From Syntrophus gentianae (GTDB lineage Bacteria; Desulfobacterota; Syntrophia; Syntrophales; Syntrophaceae), in contig NZ_FOBS01000014.1 in the NCBI RefSeq assembly GCF_900109885.1, positions 51,844 through 89,926 of the forward strand: DNA of 38,083 nt. Reading direction: 5' to 3'. How positions within the stretch are numbered: position 1 is the stretch's first letter; the number at the start of each line of letters is the position of its first letter. Under the pieces are notes generated by a model that worked only from the letters and a program-made list of their open reading frames with translations, was not told the origin of the DNA and did not search any database. The translations under genes and the position numbers were made by a program. Below, piece after piece: positions 32,128 to 38,083 of the stretch.

Positions 32128-34833
32128 TCATCCGAGGGGCTTGCCGCCGTTGAGCCGTTCATAGATCCGGATGTACTGGGCGATCATCTTCTGAAGGCTG
32201 TATTTCTCCCTGGATTCCCTCATGATCCGCCGGATCTGGGCTTCACGGACGGCCAGGGGCTTCCGGTGAAAGTTCAGGCTCCTTTCCAGACCATACCACA
32301 GTCCGCCTGGATCATAATCCCGGAAAAGGAACCCATTGCCTTCATCCTGCGGGGCGCCGTCCATTTTCAGCCGCAATTCGGTGATCTTGTCATGATAGCC
32401 GCCCGTATCCCGGTTTGTGGCCGTCGCGCCGAAGAGATTTCCCACCTGATCGATCTGACCGCAGGGTTCGTACAGCGAAGCGCCGAAGACATCGCAGGCC
32501 GCTGCGTAACCGAGCATCGACAGGGCTTCATCAAATCCGAAATAGGCGATCCGGCCCTGCGAGGCATAGGCGATTCGACCGAGAATCTCCACGTGGGTGC
32601 GGTCGCCGCCGATTCCATCCCCGATGACGGCGATCTGGGCGTCGGGATGGACGGAAACGAAGTTCTGGGCGATCGCTTCCAGGAGGTCAATGCCCTTCTG
32701 GTAGGGATCCAGGCGGGAAGGCCAGTAGAAGAGGATGGCGTCCGGGTTGACGTTCAAACCGGTTCTCTGTTGAAAGGCCACCAGGTTTTCCCGTTTCGCC
32801 TTCATGATGGAATTGTCCAGGCCATATTTCTGTACCAGGAAAGGGCAGTTTTCAGGGTACATGGCGGAAGCCGGGGCATTCAGGATCGCCTGGGCGCCGT
32901 TGTTGAAATACTTGACCTTGACTTCATTCCTGACGCTGGGCGGAATAATCGGCCGATCGAGAAAGTAGTCGTCCACGACCTCGCGGAGAAAATGTTCTCC
33001 CACGAAATTGATCACCGTTGCATTTTTTATCGCCGTGGCCTGGCAGTCGATGCAGGTCTTTCCGTAAGCCTCTGCGTAGTAAAGGTGCTCCGAAATCCGG
33101 TTCAGGTTGATTCCGGACAGCAACTCCAAAGGTAGATTTTCCGTGAAGACATTGTGCACGGTATGTAGAACCGGTACATCGGTCGCTCTTGCATAGGCGG
33201 TTATGGCGCCGCCTGCCATCCAGTCGTGGCTGTGGATGATCATCCGCCCTCCATGCTTGGACCGGACAGTCTTGATGATGTTATTGACGATCTCACGCTG
33301 GAATTCAGCGGCGGTGCCCAGGACATCTCCGGAATAGGCGCTGAGATTGTCGGCAAAAATCGCCGAACTGATGAGAGAGATGTTTTCGGGATCAATCTTG
33401 TACCGGATTTCCTGCCATTGATGCTCCGACATCCTGGATTCCTGTTGAAACCGCTTCTTCAGATTCAGGGTGGCCAGGTGAACGTCGATCCCTCTCTCCA
33501 GAAGCCCCTCACACAAGGCGGTCACCACCTCGCCCTGTCCCCCGCTCTTGCCGGAGATGTATTTGGCCAGCATTCCCATGTCGCTCGGCAACCTTCCCGT
33601 TTCCGGGGTGATCAACAGAATGGGCGTTTTTTCCGCTTTCTTCAGAATCTCAAAACGGGTGATGTTCGTCTCGAGAATACAGATTTTCCGTGTCAGGATC
33701 TCCGTGGCGCGGATGGTGGATTTTTCATAGGGATTGTCATATCGGCAAAGGACTGGCTTCACGTCGGATTGTTCATTGAGGAAGTAAATATGATCTGAAG
33801 CCGTCAAGTTGCGCCACCGGGTCAGCAGTTCCCCGCCTGCCCGGCGCGCCACGCCTTCCATGGACTCCAGATTCTTGAAAAGGTCGTATTGGGTCGAGCT
33901 TTCCAACCAGCCGAAGGTCATCCTGACGGCATCGAGCCAGGAGGAGGAAAATGAGCCGTGAGTGTCCAGCGAGGGGAGAGAGGCTTCCTTTAAGCGGACG
34001 GCTGTTTGACTCGGTGTCTCGATAAGGATCTCGGGATATGTTTCCAGTGCGGTCGGCAATCCTCTCCAGAAGTCGAAGATCCCTTTCTCTTCGTGGATGT
34101 GGCCGCCGATGTGTTCCAGGTCGTAGCCCAGCAGCACCACATCGCCTTCAATCCGGGCAATCGAGCCGGCGTATTCTTCCGGCGTCAGTGGGTAGTCGGA
34201 AAAGCGGAAGGAGACATCGTTGCTGAGGGTGCGATTGCGGGAAATCACGATCAGGTTGCTCCCCCCGGCACGAAATACCCTGTTGGGGGAGATCGATCCG
34301 GTTTCATGACCCATTTGCGAATTCTCCCGCGGTTCGCACAGCATGGAGATATAACCCATATCGGCGATGATATCCGCGATTGACTTGTTGAAGATCAGTT
34401 CCGTATCTCGAAATGAACGCGGAAAGATGCCGAAGAGTTTTCGGATGCTTTCCCGATGAAGAGAGACCTGATCCCGGAATTCCTGCTTATGCGGGTCGGC
34501 AAAGAGGCTTGTCAGGGAGTGGTAATAGGTTTCATCAAGGAATTCAACCTGCTGGCTTTCTCTTCCCCGGTCAAGAAGCGTCCGCAGGGCATTGACTACG
34601 TCCGGATCATAAATCTGGGCCTGCTCCAGAAACGTTCCCGACATGCTCAGGGTGACCCGGAAAGAGGGATGCTGCCGGATCAGCTCGGCAAACATGCGAA
34701 GAGCCGGAAGATAGGACCGTTCGGAAGCTTTCAGAAAGACTTCCCTGTTTTCCTCATCCCAAAGAAATTTTTCGCGATCGGGATGAAGACGGAATGGTTG
34801 ATGAAGTTGAAAATAAAAAATGACAGAAGGCAT
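32128..34833 (-). CDS. GH57 amylase / GT5 glycogen synthase fusion protein
   Basis: 901 residues from the ATG at 34833 (weak ribosome site). The N-terminal about 400 residues are glycoside hydrolase family 57: YFQLHQPFRLHP at the start, FRDTELIFN with Glu145 as candidate nucleophile, and LLGYDLEHIGGHIHEEKGIF with Asp238 as candidate acid/base, matching the family's DxExxGxH...GIFxF pattern. From about 405 the GT5 (starch/glycogen synthase) part begins: KTPILLITPETGRLP, MGMLAKYISGKSGGQGEVV with Lys429 in the KxGG ADP-glucose site, IIHSHDWMAGGAI, FYWPSRLDPYQKGIDLL and SLYEPCGQIDQVG, with the ExxG end motif. It probably works on alpha-glucan storage: hydrolase or transferase at one end, synthase at the other. 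No other glycogen gene is adjacent. Confidence 0.92.
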   Translation of the reverse strand: MPSVIFYFQLHQPFRLHPDREKFLWDEENREVFLKASERSYLPALRMFAELIRQHPSFRVTLSMSGTFLEQAQIYDPDVVNALRTLLDRGRESQQVEFLDETYYHSLTSLFADPHKQEFRDQVSLHRESIRKLFGIFPRSFRDTELIFNKSIADIIADMGYISMLCEPRENSQMGHETGSISPNRVFRAGGSNLIVISRNRTLSNDVSFRFSDYPLTPEEYAGSIARIEGDVVLLGYDLEHIGGHIHEEKGIFDFWRGLPTALETYPEILIETPSQTAVRLKEASLPSLDTHGSFSSSWLDAVRMTFGWLESSTQYDLFKNLESMEGVARRAGGELLTRWRNLTASDHIYFLNEQSDVKPVLCRYDNPYEKSTIRATEILTRKICILETNITRFEILKKAEKTPILLITPETGRLPSDMGMLAKYISGKSGGQGEVVTALCEGLLERGIDVHLATLNLKKRFQQESRMSEHQWQEIRYKIDPENISLISSAIFADNLSAYSGDVLGTAAEFQREIVNNIIKTVRSKHGGRMIIHSHDWMAGGAITAYARATDVPVLHTVHNVFTENLPLELLSGINLNRISEHLYYAEAYGKTCIDCQATAIKNATVINFVGEHFLREVVDDYFLDRPIIPPSVRNEVKVKYFNNGAQAILNAPASAMYPENCPFLVQKYGLDNSIMKAKRENLVAFQQRTGLNVNPDAILFYWPSRLDPYQKGIDLLEAIAQNFVSVHPDAQIAVIGDGIGGDRTHVEILGRIAYASQGRIAYFGFDEALSMLGYAAACDVFGASLYEPCGQIDQVGNLFGATATNRDTGGYHDKITELRLKMDGAPQDEGNGFLFRDYDPGGLWYGLERSLNFHRKPLAVREAQIRRIMRESREKYSLQKMIAQYIRIYERLNGGKPLG

Positions 34834-35072
34834 AGTTTTCGTCAGCGCGAATCCGCTGGACCTTCATGATGTTAGTTCAGTTCGACGAACAACTCATTAC
34901 GATCGGCAAGATGTTGAGATTCAGGTCTTGTGTCATTTAATGAAGCTTTACGAGCTGGAGAGTGTCATTGCTCGCATACAGGAGGTGCAGTTTAGAAGCT
35001 TTCTGAAATATTATCAAGAAAAAGAAAGTCGATCTTCCTTTTTCCTGTGGCGAATCAGCGCACAAGGACGGA

Positions 35073-35108
35073 GACATGATCTCAGGGACGCGCTCCTGAG
35101 ATCATGTC
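35073..35108 (-). terminator. 14-bp hairpin after the RTX gene stop
   Basis: On the plus strand GACATGATCTCAGG (35073-35086) and CCTGAGATCATGTC (35095-35108) are perfect complements with an 8-base loop. It lies 10 bases downstream of the stop of the large RTX gene (minus). There is no clear T run after it in transcript sense, so it may be a terminator aided by other factors, or an mRNA 3'-end stabiliser. Confidence 0.6.
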
Positions 35109-35118
35109 CGAAACCTGC

Positions 35119-37575
35119 TCAAGCCGAGTAGGCGAAGTCCGTGTAATCGAGTGAAGAAGCTGCCGTGCCAACCGAGCAGATCAGCACGGAGTCTCCACCG
35201 ACATTGCTCGTTGGATTATAACAGATAGTGCCGCCGCTGTTCGTGTTGACGTAGATTCCGCAGGCATCCGTTGTCCCGTTTCCGGTATAACCATACCCTT
35301 CGAAATAGGAACCGGCGTTCAGCACGTTGTTCGTGAAGGAAAGGCCCCTGATGGATGAGTCGGTGGCACTGTCCAGGATATCTTTCAGGACGATAGTGTC
35401 GTCCGCATGCGAAAAGTCAGTGATCGAGTCGTAATTGTAGTAAGCAACTTCGCTGAAGACGAAGCGGTCCTGACCGGCGCCGCCGGTCAAATCGTCCTCA
35501 TCGGCCCCACCGGCCAGAACATCGTTGCCAGCGCCTCCGTAAAGAGTATCTCCACCATCACCTCCATATAGGGTATCAACGCCGGCTCCGCCATCCAGGA
35601 GGTCGTTGCCCTCCAGCCCATACAAAATATTATTTGAATCATTTCCATAGATATTGTTGGCCGAGTCGTTGCCTGTTCCCGTGATCGCTGTGCCATAAAG
35701 ATAAAGGTTCTCCACATCGGTATCCAATGTAAAACTGACATAGGCATTCACGACATCGGTTCCTGGATGATCGCTTTCGACCACAAGGTCGTCGATGCTG
35801 TCGACGGTATAGGTGTCACTGCCGGATCCGCCATACATGGAATCATTGCCTGTACCGCCATTCAGGATGTCATTGTCACTCGTGCCATAAAGGGTATCGT
35901 TGCCGGCGAGACCATAAAGAGTGTTCTTACTATAGGTTTGCTGGCTTTCGATCACATTGTCCAAGGCGTTTCCGGTTCCGACGGTTGCCGTGCCATACAG
36001 ATTCAGATTTTCGACATTGTCGGGCAGGGTGTAACTGACATAGGCGTTGACGGTGTCTGTTCCAGCGTCCGCGGTTTCGACGATGGTGTCTGCCGCACTA
36101 TCAACGATGTAGGTGTCGTTTCCCGCCCCGCCGTACAGGGTGTCGTTTCCTGCTCCGCCATCCAGGGTGTCGTTGCCGGCGTATCCGTATAATTTGTCGT
36201 TGCCGGCAAGCCCGCTTAAGGTGTCGGCATTGCTTGTGCCGGCGATCAAATTGTTGAGGATGTTGCCGGTTCCTTCCGTCGCCGTTCCGTATAGATAAAG
36301 ATTCTCGACGTTGTCAGACAGGGTGTAATTAAGATAAGCCTTGACCCGGTCTGTTCCATATCCCGCAGTTTCGCCGACAACATCGGAACTGTTCTCGACG
36401 ATGTAGGTGTCGTTGCCCAGGCCGCCATACATGTAGTCCCTTTCGGTGCCTCCTGACAGGGTGTCGTTGCCGGCGTATCCATACAAGGTGTCGTTGCCTT
36501 CCAGACCAGACAGGGTATTGTTGGAATCGGTGCCATAAATCACGTTGCCCAAGGCGTTTCCGTTTCCCTTGGTCGCCGTGCCATAGAGGTAAAGGTTCTC
36601 CACATTGGCACTCAGGGTATAATTGACAGAGGCATTGACCCGGTCTGTCCCGGAGTTGTTGTCCTCGACAGCAAGATCGCCGGCACTGTCAACAATATAG
36701 GTGTCGTTTCCATACCCGCCATAAAGGGTGTCGTTTCCAGTCCCGCCATCCAGGGTGTTGTTGTCGTTATTCCCATACAGGGTGTCGTTGCCGGCGAGAC
36801 CATACAGACTGTATTCAGTATAGGATCTGTTGCCTACAATCACATTGTCCAGAGCGTTGCCTGTTCCCTTGGTTGCCAGCGAGTCGTAGAGGTAAAGATT
36901 CTCTACATTGGCGCCTAGTGTATAGCTGATATAGGCATCGATCCGGTCCGTCCCGGCGTTTTCAGCTTCGGAGACGACATCTACCGTGCTGTCGACGATG
37001 TAGGTATCGTTTCCCGCTCCGCCGTCCAAGGTATCGTTTCCTGAGCCGCCATCCAGCGTGTCGTCACCGGCATATCCGTACAGGGTGTCGTTGCCGGCAA
37101 GCCCGCTCAGGGTATTGGCATTGCTTGTGCCGGCGATCGTATTGTTGAGGATGTTGCCGGTCCCGTCGGTTGCCGTTCCGTACAGATAAAGCTTCTCCAC
37201 ATTGGCAGACAGGGTGTAACTGGCATAGGCATTGACCCGGTCTGTTCCGGAACTTTCGGATTCACCAACAACATCGGAACTGTCATCGACGGTATAGGTG
37301 TCGTTGCCCAGGCCTCCGTACATGTAATCTTTCCCGGTGCCGCCATTAAGTGTATCGTTGCCTGCCCCGCCGTACAGAGAATCCTTGCCGGCACCGCCCT
37401 TCAGAATATCGGTTCCGTCTTCGCCATACAGTATATCATCCCCGGTGCCGCCATCCAGGGTGTCATTGCCGGCATACCCGTACAGAGTGTCATCGCCGCC
37501 ATACCCGTAAATAAGATCCCCATTCGCAGTCCCGTAGAGCTTATTTGACAAACTGTTTCCGTACACATTTGACAT
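35119..37575 (-). CDS. RTX-type calcium-binding repeat protein, complete (type I secretion substrate)
   Basis: 818 residues starting at an ATG after GGAGGAACAGG. There is no N-terminal signal peptide. The first about 110 residues are pure GGxGxDxLx nonapeptides. Six modules of 98-101 residues follow, each with TYIVDS..DVV.E, GTDRVNAY.SYTLSANVENL with YLYGTA, a GTGN motif and nonapeptides (GNDTLYGYAGNDTLDGG). The C-terminal 120 residues (GGAGQDRFVFSEVAYYNYDS, DFSHADDTIVLKD, then a Gly/Ser-rich tail ending YTDFAYSA) have the DFxxxDDTIxL pattern typical of the terminal domain of type I-secreted RTX proteins. No catalytic domain is recognised; a surface-layer or adhesion role is inferred. No secretion genes lie in the window. 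Confidence 0.93.
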   Translation of the reverse strand: MSNVYGNSLSNKLYGTANGDLIYGYGGDDTLYGYAGNDTLDGGTGDDILYGEDGTDILKGGAGKDSLYGGAGNDTLNGGTGKDYMYGGLGNDTYTVDDSSDVVGESESSGTDRVNAYASYTLSANVEKLYLYGTATDGTGNILNNTIAGTSNANTLSGLAGNDTLYGYAGDDTLDGGSGNDTLDGGAGNDTYIVDSTVDVVSEAENAGTDRIDAYISYTLGANVENLYLYDSLATKGTGNALDNVIVGNRSYTEYSLYGLAGNDTLYGNNDNNTLDGGTGNDTLYGGYGNDTYIVDSAGDLAVEDNNSGTDRVNASVNYTLSANVENLYLYGTATKGNGNALGNVIYGTDSNNTLSGLEGNDTLYGYAGNDTLSGGTERDYMYGGLGNDTYIVENSSDVVGETAGYGTDRVKAYLNYTLSDNVENLYLYGTATEGTGNILNNLIAGTSNADTLSGLAGNDKLYGYAGNDTLDGGAGNDTLYGGAGNDTYIVDSAADTIVETADAGTDTVNAYVSYTLPDNVENLNLYGTATVGTGNALDNVIESQQTYSKNTLYGLAGNDTLYGTSDNDILNGGTGNDSMYGGSGSDTYTVDSIDDLVVESDHPGTDVVNAYVSFTLDTDVENLYLYGTAITGTGNDSANNIYGNDSNNILYGLEGNDLLDGGAGVDTLYGGDGGDTLYGGAGNDVLAGGADEDDLTGGAGQDRFVFSEVAYYNYDSITDFSHADDTIVLKDILDSATDSSIRGLSFTNNVLNAGSYFEGYGYTGNGTTDACGIYVNTNSGGTICYNPTSNVGGDSVLICSVGTAASSLDYTDFAYSA
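35708..37200 (-). repeat. Six long modules (294-303 bp) inside the complete RTX gene
   Basis: The NVENLYLYG-coding block recurs at 35708, 36008, 36302, 36596, 36899 and 37193 (plus-strand coordinates of the same codon position). Spacings are 300, 294, 294, 303 and 294 bases, all multiples of three. The period differs from the 498-bp period of the left RTX gene, so the two proteins are separate families built from the same nonapeptide. Confidence 0.9.
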
Positions 37576-37937
37576 ATTCCTGTTCCTCCAGTAGTTATTT
37601 TTTCTCTCTCAGTTCAACGCCACATCCAAACGCACACCGCGCGCGAATGCACTGCCAATGGAAACGAGCATTGATCGAATCCGGGACGCCTTCATAACCT
37701 TCTTTCCGCACTATCGCCGGCTTTATATGAGAACGCCATACAGGTGCTGAGCGGCTGAGGCGCCTACCAATCACTCTCTTCTTGACGCCGGTCGCGCATT
37801 AGAATAAATGTTTCCAGGTTCGTCAATCCGGATAAATATGTATTTGTCTTAAGGAAAAAAGGAATAAGTCGTAAAGATTTGTAAAGATATGGATGAAGTG
37901 ATTGATTTAATGATGAGCTTGGAGCCAATGGGTTGTT
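37576..37937. other. Intergenic region between the complete RTX gene and the interrupted exported gene
   Basis: 362 bases carrying the RTX leader and promoter. The segment beyond the promoter (37830-37937) is AT-rich and presumably holds a divergent promoter for the truncated gene. No other structure seen. Confidence 0.5.
37798..37826 (-). promoter_or_regulatory. Sigma-70-type promoter of the complete RTX gene
   Basis: On the minus strand TTGACG (complement of 37821-37826), 17 bases, TCTAAT (complement of 37798-37803). Each hexamer matches five of six consensus bases. The expected leader is about 215 nt, similar in length to that of the left RTX gene (about 230 nt). Confidence 0.6.
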
Positions 37938-38030
37938 ATGAAAAATAAAAAACGGTTATTAGCTGTCATTTTTACTGTATTGGCCTTTGCCCGGGTGGCC
38001 ACCCAAAATCCCCCACCTGTGGCCACTTGA
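37938..38030 (+). pseudogene. Signal-peptide start of an exported protein, cut by an insertion
   Basis: From the ATG at 37938 the frame reads MKNKKRLLAVIFTVLAFA, a textbook Sec signal peptide (Lys/Arg start, hydrophobic core, AFA cleavage box). It then runs straight into the translated repeat sequence (RVATQNPPPVAT) and stops at TGA 38028-38030. The gene is therefore broken at about 37993, where the repeat sequence starts. What the mature protein was cannot be seen. Confidence 0.65.
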
Positions 38031-38083
38031 AAATCCCCCACCTGTGGCCACTTGAAAATCCCCCACCCAGCGGTTGTTTTTAA
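37993..38083. mobile_element. Terminal repeats of an insertion element, probably IS21-like
   Basis: Three direct repeats follow one another: a 24-bp version at 37995-38018, then 25-bp copies at 38019-38043 and 38044-38068 with the core GTGGCCACTTGAAAATCCCC followed by CACC. Multiple transposase-binding repeats at the ends are a hallmark of the IS21 family. The element would continue beyond the right edge. The family assignment rests on this repeat pattern and on memory of similar ends; no transposase is in the window. Confidence 0.55.

Noticed and set aside
34820-35131. 103-codon plus-strand frame between the GH57-GT5 and RTX genes
   Set aside because: No ribosome site and no family pattern; it overlaps the start of the GH57-GT5 gene and the RTX terminator hairpin.
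37995-38068. Short direct repeats as a CRISPR array
   Set aside because: The units follow each other without spacers, so they are tandem repeats, not repeat-spacer units.

Overview
The window is a 38 kb stretch of bacterial chromosome of moderate to fairly high GC. It holds about 30 real genes on both strands, with no rRNA or tRNA. The gene set (FAD-linked oxidase, GH57-GT5 fusion, HDOD-kinase fusion, type I RM operon, RTX proteins, several MBL-fold hydrolases) suggests an anaerobic deltaproteobacterium (Desulfobacterota), possibly Syntrophus-like. That assignment is inferred from family repertoire only and is not certain.

Layout. At the left edge (1-1205, minus) is the N-terminal part of an RTX-type repeat protein with an exact 498-bp internal period. 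A universal stress protein follows (1672-2091, minus), then a plus-strand run of FAD-linked oxidase, PPC/DUF296 protein and MBL-fold hydrolase (2421-5013). A second MBL hydrolase converges on that run (5017-5982). Next come a site-2-protease/CBS membrane protein, a ferritin-like protein, a small winged-helix protein and a membrane-anchored HDOD/Ser-Thr kinase fusion (6161-11402). From 11462 to 16432 the minus strand carries a translationally coupled GNAT/M20 deacylase pair, a secreted beta-helix/Calx-beta protein and a PAP2 phosphatase.

The centre (16535-23513, minus) is a tightly packed type I restriction-modification operon in the order hsdM, DUF1016/YhcG-type PD-(D/E)XK nuclease, hsdS, rhuM, hsdR. 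Most junctions are 4-base ATGA overlaps. Both hsdR and hsdS carry a single in-frame TAG at a position where the reading frame otherwise continues with conserved family sequence. The methylase and the two accessory genes look intact. Upstream lies a small two-repeat protein whose leader contains a clear intrinsic terminator preceded by a fold resembling a GEMM/c-di-GMP-I riboswitch (24159-24275).

From 24492 to 26998 is a minus-strand stress or housekeeping run (GNAT, flavodoxin-like oxidoreductase, methyltransferase, YaiI/UPF0178), followed by a ZIP metal transporter. Next is a decayed chromate transporter start behind a near-consensus promoter (28233-28673), two small unknown genes, DNA-3-methyladenine glycosylase I, an MscS channel and a 901-residue GH57-GT5 fusion. 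A second, complete RTX protein (35119-37575) has six modules of about 100 residues and a strong promoter. At the right edge the signal peptide of an exported protein is cut by a sequence with 25-bp direct repeats that looks like the end of an insertion element, probably IS21-like.

Recurrent themes are cell-surface or secreted repeat proteins (three), and gene decay (hsdR, hsdS, chrA and the exported gene at the right edge).
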